Source: Nitrosospira multiformis (GTDB taxonomy: Bacteria > Pseudomonadota > Gammaproteobacteria > Burkholderiales > Nitrosomonadaceae). From it: a stretch of DNA of 64,000 bases. The notes beneath the pieces are model-generated. The model did no database searches. It was not told where the DNA came from and worked only from the letters and a program-made list of their open reading frames with translations. The stretch spans positions 248,001-312,000 of the forward strand of contig NZ_FNKY01000001.1 of the NCBI RefSeq assembly GCF_900103165.1. The letters run 5' to 3'. Positions 39,403 through 48,191 of this stretch are shown here, piece by piece; positions within the stretch are counted from its first letter, which is position 1, and every line of letters begins with the position of its first letter. The translations under genes and the position numbers were made by a program.

Positions 39403-40961
39403 TAAGACATCTCCTTCAGACATTGGTAGTCGATTTTGTCGGTGGAGGTTTTGGGCAATACTTCACACCAGACGAATTGATCTGGAATCATGTAGAGCGG
39501 CAAGTTTTCAGAACAAAAACGCTTTAATTCAATGATCGATGGATGCTTTGTCTCGCGACAACTCAGAAAAGCCTTGATCCTGACTCCCGCCTCTTCATCG
39601 CTAATTGCGACCACAGCGGCCTCTTTGACCAACGCGTGACGGTACAATCCAGCCTCGATTTCTCCAAGTTCGACGCGATAACCCCGACGCTTGACCATAC
39701 GATCCCGCCTCCCCTGGTAAATATAGTTGCCGTCCTCCGCTTCAACGACGACATCTCCGGTCCGGTAGAAGCGATCCGAACTATCGGCCAGGAAGGCATG
39801 GGATGTTTGTTCATCCAGCGACCAGTAGCCTCTCATGACGCCACTTCCACTGATGCAAAGTTCCCCCGCCACGCCAAGCGGTACTTCACGCCCACTCTCA
39901 TCGACAACTTTTCCTGCCAGGTGGGCACAAACCTTGCCAATAGGAAAGGGAACCGTGCGTTCTTCCGGGATGGGTAAAGACAATTCGTAAGATGTACATA
40001 CGTTGGTCTCGGTCGGACCATACAGATTGAAATACCTGGGCTTTGGCAATAGCGTTGTCAAAGTTCGTAAATGCCTGACAGGAAAAACCTCTCCTGCGAA
40101 CAACACCAGACGAAGGGCTGAATAATCCCGATGCGCAAGATTTCCGTACTGTGCCAGCAAGCTGAGAATAGACGGCGCGGAATACCAACATGTAATTCTT
40201 TGCTCGGCAATAAGGGGCGCCAAACGGACAGGATCTTTGCCAATTTCTTCAGCCACCAATACCAGGGCGGCGCCGTGTTTTAATGGCAGATAAATATCAA
40301 GGATGGAGAGGTCGAAATGGAAAGGCGCATGAGAGGAAAAGCGATCGGTTTCTACCGGTTCAAACACGCTGGAGCACCAGTCGACGAAACTCACTGCATT
40401 CTCGTGAGTCAACATAACGCCCTTGGGTTTGCCTGTCGAACCGGACGTATAGAGAATATAGGCCAGGTCATCGGACTCCGAAGCCACGGTATCCATTACA
40501 GCCGGATACTGTGAGCCCGCGCGATCCAGTGCCTGGTTCAGCCCTTCTCCACCGCCAGTGCGTTGAACAAGAAAAAATGGGGGGACCGAACCCAATCGCT
40601 GCAATTCGTCCCGAAGACATGCCTCAAAGCGATGCTCCGTAAAAATAAGCTTTACCGTGCAATTATGCATGATAAAGGCATTACGTGCCGGCGGCGCACC
40701 TGGATCCACTGGAACATATACCCCGCCAGCCTTGAGAATTCCGTAAATGATTGCGATCGTATCGATCGACTTGCGCATGTATATACCGACACGGTCGCCG
40801 ATCTGCACGTCATTATTGTAGAGGTTATCCCGCACACGATCAGAGAGTGCTGCGAGTTCCCGATAGGTAACGCTTCCCGCGCCGGGCTCAATCACCGCCG
40901 TGCGCTCGGGGTAGCGCTGAACAGCTTGTATGAGGAATTGATGCAAAGCGCAATGTGACAT
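39402..40961 (-). CDS. AMP-forming ligase, amino-acid-type adenylation enzyme (PltF/exosortase-ligase-like)
   Basis: At 519 residues, ANL superfamily. Core motifs: A3 YILYTSGSTGKPKGV, A4 FHFDLSILDIY (its Asp is the usual alpha-amino anchor of amino-acid-activating enzymes), A5 NLYGPTETNVC, A7 YRTGD, A8 GRRDRMVKRRGYRVELGEIE, A10 Lys in TSTDKIDY. It resembles stand-alone prolyl-AMP ligases (PltF, RedM, CloN4) and the 'acyl-CoA ligase, exosortase A-associated' group. The latter usually has a PLP decarboxylase beside it, absent here; an acyl-CoA dehydrogenase takes that place. The carrier protein is 12 bases upstream. Confidence 0.85.
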   Translation of the reverse strand: MSHCALHQFLIQAVQRYPERTAVIEPGAGSVTYRELAALSDRVRDNLYNNDVQIGDRVGIYMRKSIDTIAIIYGILKAGGVYVPVDPGAPPARNAFIMHNCTVKLIFTEHRFEACLRDELQRLGSVPPFFLVQRTGGGEGLNQALDRAGSQYPAVMDTVASESDDLAYILYTSGSTGKPKGVMLTHENAVSFVDWCSSVFEPVETDRFSSHAPFHFDLSILDIYLPLKHGAALVLVAEEIGKDPVRLAPLIAEQRITCWYSAPSILSLLAQYGNLAHRDYSALRLVLFAGEVFPVRHLRTLTTLLPKPRYFNLYGPTETNVCTSYELSLPIPEERTVPFPIGKVCAHLAGKVVDESGREVPLGVAGELCISGSGVMRGYWSLDEQTSHAFLADSSDRFYRTGDVVVEAEDGNYIYQGRRDRMVKRRGYRVELGEIEAGLYRHALVKEAAVVAISDEEAGVRIKAFLSCRETKHPSIIELKRFCSENLPLYMIPDQFVWCEVLPKTSTDKIDYQCLKEMS

Positions 40962-40973
40962 GACGGTAAGCGC

Positions 40974-41225
40974 TTAGGATTGCTTCGAGAGGATAAGCTG
41001 TGTAATCGAAGCAATGGTATCGAGATACTCCGGGTCGGTTTCGTGCGCCTCCACTTTTATGCCGAATTGTTCTTCGATGAACAGCACCAGCTTGATCGTT
41101 GCAATGGAATCAAGTACGCCGCCTGTAATAAGAGGTGTTGTATCCGTCAGTTCGTTGGGATCTTCACCGGGAAGGAATTCCTTGAGAATAAACTCTTTTA
41201 CGGCAGATTGTATATCCTGGGTCAT
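40974..41225 (-). CDS. Acyl/peptidyl carrier protein 1
   Basis: At 83 residues, four-helix carrier fold. Phosphopantetheine attachment Ser lies in GGVLDSIATIKLV (about 42), before helix II, with an acidic recognition helix. It is encoded between the MBOAT-type gene and the ligase, so it is the natural acceptor of the ligase's acyl-adenylate. It is separate from fatty-acid AcpP, which is not seen in the window. Confidence 0.92.
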   Translation of the reverse strand: MTQDIQSAVKEFILKEFLPGEDPNELTDTTPLITGGVLDSIATIKLVLFIEEQFGIKVEAHETDPEYLDTIASITQLILSKQS

Positions 41226-41281
41226 TTTCTTACCTCCTATCGTACGGCGATTAAGATGTCGGGATGAAATCCATGTAGGCG

Positions 41282-43822
41282 TCAGTGTTTCAACGCGTTC
41301 CTGGGGCTATTGAATATTACGTCGCGCTTCTTGCGCAGTTCATCGTACAACCGCGATGCTATTAACGTATGGCCAAGCACATTCGGGTGGTCATCCCACT
41401 CCGCGAGACGGATGGTGGTGATGTCCTGTCCGCTGTATACATCGGCCAGATTGATAATGATAAAACCAGCTTTCTCTGCCATGCTCAGGGTCTCCGGGGT
41501 TTCCTCCTGCCATGTTCCCTCTCTGACCTGAGGCAGAAAAATGAATACCGGCAAGGCGCCATTTTCTCGCGATCGTTCGACAATACGATGGTATGTCCAG
41601 GAAAGAATTTCATTGCTGTAAGGGTTGATTCGCTTCAGTGCGGCCGTTTCGTCCATATCCCGTGTTAATCCGGCCCGGGCGACAATCTCCCGTAAAGGTT
41701 CGAAAGGAATAACGACATTCTTTTGCGTCGCTTCAACAAGATACCTTGTTGCTCGCGATATCTCACGTCCCGTGGCAATATAAAAAATCGCGTTCGGTTC
41801 AAATTCGAGCGCTTTCTCGAGCGAAACAAGCTGCTGCAACGGCTGATAGCCCTGAACACCAAAATTGAGAATCTCATAATTCGCATAGAGATTGTCCTCG
41901 CGCTTCAGGCGATCCTCCACCAGCGCTTCGAATGTCTGCCCATCTGCCACCCCCCAACCCATCACTGAGGATGCGCCCAGCATTGCAATACGGTAAGTAT
42001 TTGGCGGGGGTTTACGCTCATAATCCTGATCACGCATTCCCCAACGATTGATACTGATCACCCCATAGTTCGTATCCAGGACAACAGATGGCACCATTTC
42101 CGACTGGGCAAAGTCGCTGGTGAAACGCTTCAGTCCGGCATTGCCATCAAGCCAGGTTTGAGGTTTATTCGTATAAACCTCCCATAGCTGCGAATTGAAG
42201 CGATCGACTGAGAGCAGATTTTCATAGTAGCCTCTTTCAAGGTTGGCGGTATCCAGACGGCTAAGCCGGGCGGATCGCAACGAATGCACCATAGTTGCCA
42301 CTTCAGCGCCAAGCCGTGTATGCACGGCTTCTATGCTCACGCCCACCAGGACAAACATCGCAGCCACCATAGCAGCCCTCGCTCGAATCCACTCCCGGTC
42401 CACACCCTCCGTTGAGCGAGTATTGCGAATTGTGCTGCCTTCAATACTACCCAGTACGATAACTACTAATATAATACCCGGGAAGATTAATGTATCGGCA
42501 GTCATCGGGCCTTCTAATGCGGACCATAATGAAAACCAGTCGGACAACGACTCGGCCGTCCAGAAAGACCACAGTACGCAAATAAACCAGAATGTGGCAA
42601 AAGATTTGAAAGTGAGCACGCCGAGGCTGCGCCACGTCTGCTTTGTCTTGCCAAGACTGCGGCTACGGCCGTACTTGAGTTCATAAAGCGCATTGAGCAC
42701 AACCAGCACGCCAAGAATTGCCCAGAACAGGATATCTTGCAAAACCCACAGCATTGTGCCGCGTAACCAGAACCATTGATACGCATGTAAAAACCACGTC
42801 AGCATGAATACATATAGTGTCGCAACCACCATAGCCTTCGTCGTGCCCAGCGCACGCAGCCTGAATACCGCCGGATAATAAAAGATCTTCTGCATGAAAT
42901 CTTTCCAATAAATATTTATGCGCCGCCAGAAATCGGTAAAGCTGGAGGCCAATAAATATCGATTGTGCGTTTCCGGAAGACGAAAACCAAACAGGTATAA
43001 CATGCCAATTATCAAATGAAAAAGGCCGGATACTCTTAGATACAATAAAAAGTTTGCCACGAGATATTGAATCAGTTGCGCAGGACCGGTTACTTCCGAC
43101 GGGGCCAGCGTAAGGTGGTAATAGACAAAACGATACAGAAGCAAGTGAATGACGCCACGCACTATCCAGTCGATACCAGTCTGATAAATGCGATAGGCAT
43201 CGTCATCGTAATAATTTCGGCGAAAGGTTTTGTAATCAATGACCGGGAAAAGTGGGAAGCATACATTCGGCAACATGAAGAAATAGGATAATGTTTGCAC
43301 CGGCGATGCTGGAGTCTTATCGTGTTGCAATTCGTAGATATAGACGATTAACCGGAACATGAACATTGAGCCAAGTATCGGCCATACCGCATCGGCTACC
43401 GGTCCATCAAGCCACTTTGCGCGCCACGCCACCAGAAGGGCCACTACGGCAAGAATCAGAATACCGCGTAACCTGAATGAGACCGGCAAATGACAGATGC
43501 CGATAAGTATCAGGCCTATTGTGATAAGCGACACACCATTGGCGATACCCAGTGTGGTAACAATTCCAACAAAGGAAAGCAGAAGGAAGAACGATAAGCG
43601 ATGACGCAACGGAAGCAAAGCGTGTATTGCAAAACCGCTAAATGCCAGCAGCGCAAGGCGTAGAAACGCTGCGCTTTCAATCTGGAACTGTCGCAACAAA
43701 AGAAGGACTATGCCTAGTTGAAAAAGAATAAGTACATATTCCTTAATACCTATGCGTCCACTCGCGAATGCCGCATTCTCATGCCGAGACCCTATCTTAG
43801 TAACGATTGTGCTCATGCCCAT
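41282..43822 (-). CDS. MBOAT-like O-acyltransferase fused to an SGNH hydrolase domain
   Basis: At 846 residues. The first ~480 are polytopic. SFTDFWRRINIYWKDFMQKI (about 290-309) and FLHAYQWFWLRG with the conserved histidine match MBOAT (AlgI/PatA) membrane O-acyltransferases. After a TM near 490-510, the periplasmic part has SGNH block I YRIAMLGASSVMGWG (about 600-614; Ser in place of the GDS form), and the Asp-His pair in DDHPNVLGH near the end. In typical systems acyl transfer through the membrane (AlgI) and periplasmic transfer or hydrolysis (AlgJ/X, PatB) are separate proteins. It likely adds an acyl group to the EPS, and may take it from the carrier protein encoded next. Confidence 0.75.
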   Translation of the reverse strand: MGMSTIVTKIGSRHENAAFASGRIGIKEYVLILFQLGIVLLLLRQFQIESAAFLRLALLAFSGFAIHALLPLRHRLSFFLLLSFVGIVTTLGIANGVSLITIGLILIGICHLPVSFRLRGILILAVVALLVAWRAKWLDGPVADAVWPILGSMFMFRLIVYIYELQHDKTPASPVQTLSYFFMLPNVCFPLFPVIDYKTFRRNYYDDDAYRIYQTGIDWIVRGVIHLLLYRFVYYHLTLAPSEVTGPAQLIQYLVANFLLYLRVSGLFHLIIGMLYLFGFRLPETHNRYLLASSFTDFWRRINIYWKDFMQKIFYYPAVFRLRALGTTKAMVVATLYVFMLTWFLHAYQWFWLRGTMLWVLQDILFWAILGVLVVLNALYELKYGRSRSLGKTKQTWRSLGVLTFKSFATFWFICVLWSFWTAESLSDWFSLWSALEGPMTADTLIFPGIILVVIVLGSIEGSTIRNTRSTEGVDREWIRARAAMVAAMFVLVGVSIEAVHTRLGAEVATMVHSLRSARLSRLDTANLERGYYENLLSVDRFNSQLWEVYTNKPQTWLDGNAGLKRFTSDFAQSEMVPSVVLDTNYGVISINRWGMRDQDYERKPPPNTYRIAMLGASSVMGWGVADGQTFEALVEDRLKREDNLYANYEILNFGVQGYQPLQQLVSLEKALEFEPNAIFYIATGREISRATRYLVEATQKNVVIPFEPLREIVARAGLTRDMDETAALKRINPYSNEILSWTYHRIVERSRENGALPVFIFLPQVREGTWQEETPETLSMAEKAGFIIINLADVYSGQDITTIRLAEWDDHPNVLGHTLIASRLYDELRKKRDVIFNSPRNALKH

Positions 43823-44261
43823 GCTCAGAAAAAAGGTTTTTTTCGCTCGTCCTTCCGTCCAACGCTACACTCAACAGCATAATAGGGGAGATCGAGGACT
43901 GGCCGGAAACACTGATGGCTATACACAGCCTGAGACCATTTGCTTTGAAACGCCGAACAAGACAGGGATCGACGTCGTCGTAGAATACTTCTGCGCGCGG
44001 CCTTCGGGCCATGATTTTGTACTTCATCGCTATATCCTATTCCGCAGCTGAGCGGCAATCAGATCAGGCAGCATACTTTGTTAATTGTCCCGCCTTCACA
44101 GCCTGCTCCGCGGAAAATCCTCCAGCAATGGCTAGCATCCGTTATTTTTGCACTATAGCATACGGGCGGAAGACACTTATATCTCTTGGTGCATACCTTC
44201 ATCCACTACCATAAGCTCCCGCATCCATTTTCAATGGGCGCGCTTTAAGTATGCCGCTGTT
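43823..44261. other. Intergenic, one doubtful small ORF
   Basis: No convincing gene. A minus-strand frame from 44027 to 43797 (76 codons, start MKYKIMARRPRAEVFYDDVD) has AGGATA about nine bases before its ATG, but it runs over the start of the MBOAT gene and resembles no family I know. The region must hold the promoter for the 43822-34496 minus operon; I see no clear boxes. Confidence 0.45.
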
Positions 44262-45383
44262 TCAATTCCGGGAGTCGGGGGCATGCTTGAATGTCCAATA
44301 AGAATTCAGGAAATAATTGATGAGCATCGCGGGGGCAATGCCCACAAGCTGGTGAATCTCTGGGGGTGTCGCGGGAAACAGTATTGACAGCACCACGAAC
44401 GTGGAATAGCTTACCACCAGAGATACGAGAGATACCATATTGAATTTCAGACCCTTTATGCGTAAGTGGTCGCGGGATTTGCGCTGGCGAAAGGTCCAGT
44501 AGTTGTTCAGCAAGAAATTCGTGATGATCGACGCCTCGATCGAAATAGGTGAAGCAAGATACTTATTGACGTTCGCCTGAAGGAGCAGCGTGAACACACC
44601 AAGATTCACGATTACGCCGGACAATCCCACTACGGCAAACTTGATGAAAGTTTTCGAGCTATGCAACCGGATCCACCAGGCATTCAGGATAAACTCGATA
44701 ATGTCCGAGATTCCAAGTTTGGATTCCCCTTCGGTCCGGTCAACAAAATCCACCGGAACTTCTTTAACAATCGCACCTAGAGACACCGCCTTATGAAGCA
44801 ATGCCACCTGAAAGGCGTAGCCCTGGACACGAAGATCCTCAAATATGATTCTCCTTAACAGTGATGTCTTGATCGCCCGAAATCCCGCAGTACAATCGTG
44901 AATCTTGTAGACGCCCGCGATATAACGCCCAACAATATTTCCCCCCAGGGAATTCATGCGGCGCAGCACCCCCCATTCCTTCGGGATCGATCCACCTTTC
45001 ACATAGCGGCTTCCGATTACAAAATCGGCTCCCTGATCAAGAGCGGCCATTAATCGAGGCACATCTTCCGGTTTGTGAGAGAAATCTGCATCCATCTCGA
45101 ACACGACATCGGCCTGGAGCTTATCCATTGCATGAATCATCCCACGGATATAAGCCGCTCCAAGCCCAGCCTTCTGCCCCATCAACAAATGCACGTTAGA
45201 ATAAGTCACTTGTTTCTCCCGCACGACATCCGCGGTTCCGTCCGGCGAAGTGTCGTCTACCACCAGAATGTGCATGTCATGTGGCATATGTCGAAACTGC
45301 ACTTGTAATGCATCGATTATTTTACCGATGTTATCTCGCTCGTTATACGTCGGCAAAATCATCACTACGTTCAGATTCGCCAT
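44262..45383 (-). CDS. Dolichyl-phosphate mannosyltransferase-like GT2 fused to a GtrA domain
   Basis: At 373 residues. The N-terminal 235 are a polyprenol-phosphate glycosyltransferase (ILPTYNERDNIGKI, DDTSPDGTADVV, EMDADFSHKPEDVPRL with DxD, and TAGFRAIKTSLL). The C-terminal ~130 residues are a GtrA-like four-helix membrane domain (KFAVVGLSGVIVNLGVFTLL; a mid-domain NYWTFR and ending NSYWTFKHAP). Such fusions load a sugar onto undecaprenyl phosphate and may flip it, feeding GT-C transferases. It is monocistronic, 440 bases from the MBOAT gene. Confidence 0.9.
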   Translation of the reverse strand: MANLNVVMILPTYNERDNIGKIIDALQVQFRHMPHDMHILVVDDTSPDGTADVVREKQVTYSNVHLLMGQKAGLGAAYIRGMIHAMDKLQADVVFEMDADFSHKPEDVPRLMAALDQGADFVIGSRYVKGGSIPKEWGVLRRMNSLGGNIVGRYIAGVYKIHDCTAGFRAIKTSLLRRIIFEDLRVQGYAFQVALLHKAVSLGAIVKEVPVDFVDRTEGESKLGISDIIEFILNAWWIRLHSSKTFIKFAVVGLSGVIVNLGVFTLLLQANVNKYLASPISIEASIITNFLLNNYWTFRQRKSRDHLRIKGLKFNMVSLVSLVVSYSTFVVLSILFPATPPEIHQLVGIAPAMLINYFLNSYWTFKHAPDSRN

Positions 45384-46275
45384 AGGGTCTGCGCCATAAG
45401 GGTCAATTTTTTAGTTCGTGGATTGGGGTTTGAACTACGACAATTAACGGTAGTTTGATGTAAGAACCGTGTTCCCAAAGCATATTTCAAACACGGGTTT
45501 GAATCCTGGAAGTTTGCGCAGCCTATGGTTAAGACGATTCACTCCGTTACACTTGGACTTGGGTAACACCAGAATACGGGATCAACTGATCGAATGTGGC
45601 TCTAATCGGATACCACTGATGATTGCTGTCATTCGATCTGAGGAATAACGTCATAACCAAGCGTTAGTTTGTTAATATAACATAACACTATGTGACAATC
45701 GTTACCTGCTTTGCCTGTGCCCACATGCTCCACCGAAGCTTCCGCATAGGTTCGAGAAAACCGGATAGCTCGGTCTCGAACTCCACTTGGGTGATATTCT
45801 CGCCGTCCAGAGAACGCCACAGCTAACAGCGTTCCGTATTTGGGTAGTTGAATCCAGAAAGGCAGGTGATAGCGATTTTAATTCCCAACACTCCCAGCCA
45901 CGAAAACAAGGAATGGAATTCGACACGGAAAGTAAAAATACTGAAACGATCCGCCCATAATGCGCTGGAAAGTGAAGTCACTTTTCACTTTTACTTAATA
46001 CTTCATACGACTTATAGTACTATTAGTAAATTTTATTAATGTGCCAAGCGCGCACCAAAATCAGAACAGGGCAAAATCTAATTTCTAGCGAAATAATCGC
46101 AAGTGTTTCCGGATAAAAGCGGCGTTACTCCAAGTACCGAAACGGCGGAATTTACCGGAATGTACGGGAAAAGTTCCAAAGTCAGCTGGAAGAGCCCTCG
46201 CTCGATCCCCGCATTCGACCTACCTGTTCAATAACCGCAGTAACCGGCATGGCAGATTAAAACTACTAAACCTCG
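45384..46275. other. 890-base gene-poor region with a coding-like remnant
   Basis: No intact gene. On the minus strand, 45822-45688 is open without a start codon and reads WRSLDGENITQVEFETELSG followed by a Trp/Lys/Arg-rich helix (EPMRKLRWSMWAQAKQ) and a stop; the codon usage looks real but a TAG precedes it, so this is probably a gene fragment. The remainder is AT-rich, with no IS ends recognised. It separates two EPS transcription units and must carry the promoter of the plus operon starting at 46276. Confidence 0.45.
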
Positions 46276-47082
46276 ATGGTCGCCCGTATTAGATTAGATG
46301 AGCGGGCTCATCAATGTGTTGCGAGCACAATGGTATCAATAACAGCCCGAAAGAACGCGTTTCACCAGATGTTGCAGCAATGGGGCTGGTTCAATGTCAG
46401 TCTTTTCGTGCTCAATAGAGTTTTGGTCATGATCTCTAAGGGGAACCTGCGATTATACAGGTATTACTTGATCGCGCAGCCGGTGGCAAAGACAAGCCTG
46501 CTTCCACCGGGCAGAGGCAAGAAAATAGAAATTCGAGTGATTCAGCCACATGACGAAATTACCCGGCAATTTCCCAGGCCAGCAGTAGCGATCGAGGCCC
46601 GATTCGAGCAGGGTGCAAAATGCCTGGTTGCGGTTAAGGAGGAACAATTTATTGGGTTCCTGTGGCTATTATTGGGGAGCTACCAGGAGGATGAAGTGCG
46701 TGCACGCTATACTCCGCTGCCCGCAAAACAGGCGGCGTGGGATTTCGATGTGTATGTGGCGCCAGACTCCCGTTTAGGGTTAACTTTTCCGCGGCTATGG
46801 GATGAAGCAAACCGCGTCTTGAGTGAAAACGATATTCTGTGGTCATGTAGCCGTATTTCCGCATTCAATATCGGCTCGCTTGGTGCCCATGCCCGTCTTG
46901 GAACGGTATCGTTGGGCAGCAGCATTTTTTTTTGTGCAGGACGGTGGCAAATCACGTTCGCCTCGATATCTCCTTATTTTCATCTATCTTTAAATCCAGA
47001 GTCCTTTCCGGAATTTTGTTTAAACACTCAGGGGCTCGGGAAAAACTCATTTGCCGACCACGACAAACCAACTATGGAGTGA
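46276..47082 (+). CDS. GNAT-like acyltransferase, putative, first gene of the hydrolase/ACP operon
   Basis: At 268 residues (250 if ATG 46330 is used; neither start has a clear ribosome site). A GNAT-like core is suggested by AKCLVAVKEEQFIGFLWLLL, WDFDVYVAPDSRLGLTFPRLW and LWSCSRISAFNIGSLGAHAR, in the order beta4, beta-alpha4 and alpha4 of acetyltransferases, but the acetyl-CoA loop is not canonical. It is four bases before a carrier-protein gene and so could use an acyl carrier thioester. No family name assigned. Confidence 0.6.
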   Translation: MVARIRLDERAHQCVASTMVSITARKNAFHQMLQQWGWFNVSLFVLNRVLVMISKGNLRLYRYYLIAQPVAKTSLLPPGRGKKIEIRVIQPHDEITRQFPRPAVAIEARFEQGAKCLVAVKEEQFIGFLWLLLGSYQEDEVRARYTPLPAKQAAWDFDVYVAPDSRLGLTFPRLWDEANRVLSENDILWSCSRISAFNIGSLGAHARLGTVSLGSSIFFCAGRWQITFASISPYFHLSLNPESFPEFCLNTQGLGKNSFADHDKPTME

Positions 47083-47085
47083 GCA

Positions 47086-47337
47086 ATGCAGCACCTTGAA
47101 GAAGTAAAAAACATTTTGTCCGATGTATTGAGCCTCGGTGAGCGAAAAAACTCTCTCAAGGAGGATTCAATCCTGCTGGGCAGCCTCCCTGAATTGGATT
47201 CGATGGCAGTTGTGAATGTCATCACTGCGTTGGAAGAGCACTTTGGCATCACCGTGGACGATGACGAGATCAGTGCGAGCACTTTTGAGACCCTTGGCAG
47301 CCTGACCCGCTTCGTCGAGCAAAAATCGGCTGAATGA
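47086..47337 (+). CDS. Acyl carrier protein 2, exosortase A-associated
   Basis: At 83 residues; attachment Ser in LPELDSMAVVNVI (about 40), acidic helix II/III (EEHFGITVDDDEI). It is second of the plus operon, overlapping the next gene by four bases. ACPs at this position next to two hydrolase genes are a recurring feature of exosortase A loci. Distinct in sequence from carrier protein 1. Confidence 0.9.
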   Translation: MQHLEEVKNILSDVLSLGERKNSLKEDSILLGSLPELDSMAVVNVITALEEHFGITVDDDEISASTFETLGSLTRFVEQKSAE

Positions 47338-48191
47338 GGGAATTGCCGGACACTCTCCCCGCCGAGTCTTTTTTTCTGAAGACCGGCTCCGGGGAGCGAT
47401 TTTGTCTTTATCACGGCCCCCACCCCGACAAGGAATGCCGTGGCGCACTGATTTATGTTCATCCATTTGGCGATGAGATGAACAAATCCCGCCGGATGGC
47501 TGCGATACAGGCAAGGGCATTTTCCGCGATGGGACTTGGCGTATTGCAAATCGATCTTTTTGGCTGTGGTGACAGTAGCGGCGAATTTGCGGATGCTCGC
47601 TGGAATATTTGGAGTCAAGACCTGGTTCTTGCAAAAAACTGGCTGGAAAACAGGGTGACTGCCCCCATCAGCCTCTGGGGTTTGCGTTTGGGTGCGCTGC
47701 TGGCATTAGATTTCGCGAGGAATCTGGAAAATGCGCTTGACAAGATCATCCTGTGGCAACCAATCATTAGCGGAGAATCCTTCCTCACCCAATTTCTGCG
47801 CCTGCGGCTGGCTAACGAAATGATCTCGGGTGGCGAGGGTACCCAAAAAGCATCCGGGACACATGCGATGCGCAGTACCCTTGCAAGTGGGGAAACACTT
47901 GAGGTGGCTGGCTACGAACTTGCACCGGATCTGGCTGCCGCTATTGATGCGCTGAAAGCGGCTGAACTCATCGTAACGCGAAGTTCCGTGCACTGGTTCG
48001 AGATCGTGGCCGAGCCGGACCGTCCCATGACCCCCGCTGGAGCCAGGGTTGTAAGCGCGTGGAAACAGGATGGAGTCGATTTACATGTGCACCTTGTGCC
48101 GTGCCTGCCGTTCTGGGCAACCCAGGAGATTTCGGAATGCGCTGAATTGGTATCGGCTACGACAAACGTTTTTGCCGATGGCGCTCCATGA
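47334..48191 (+). CDS. Exosortase A system-associated hydrolase 2 (alpha/beta fold, Ser replaced)
   Basis: At 285 residues, alpha/beta-hydrolase fold. Strand and oxyanion region LIYVHPFGDEMNKSRRMAA and the elbow segment SLWGLRLGALLALDFAR (about 116-132). The nucleophile position of G-x-S-x-G is an Arg (GLRLG), so classical serine hydrolase chemistry is not expected. The same arrangement is characteristic of this family. Overlaps carrier protein 2 and hydrolase 1 by four bases each, indicating coupled translation and perhaps a complex. Confidence 0.88.
   Translation: MRELPDTLPAESFFLKTGSGERFCLYHGPHPDKECRGALIYVHPFGDEMNKSRRMAAIQARAFSAMGLGVLQIDLFGCGDSSGEFADARWNIWSQDLVLAKNWLENRVTAPISLWGLRLGALLALDFARNLENALDKIILWQPIISGESFLTQFLRLRLANEMISGGEGTQKASGTHAMRSTLASGETLEVAGYELAPDLAAAIDALKAAELIVTRSSVHWFEIVAEPDRPMTPAGARVVSAWKQDGVDLHVHLVPCLPFWATQEISECAELVSATTNVFADGAP

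Noticed and set aside
43797-44027. 76-codon minus-strand ORF upstream of the MBOAT-type gene
   Set aside because: It overlaps the MBOAT start, has no known relatives by eye, and only weak translation signals.
46188-46206. TGG-AAGAGCCCTC-GCT as a second sigma-54 promoter before 46276
   Set aside because: GG-N10-GC spacing is present, but -24 (TGGAAG) and -12 (TCGC) both depart from consensus; chance match is likely.
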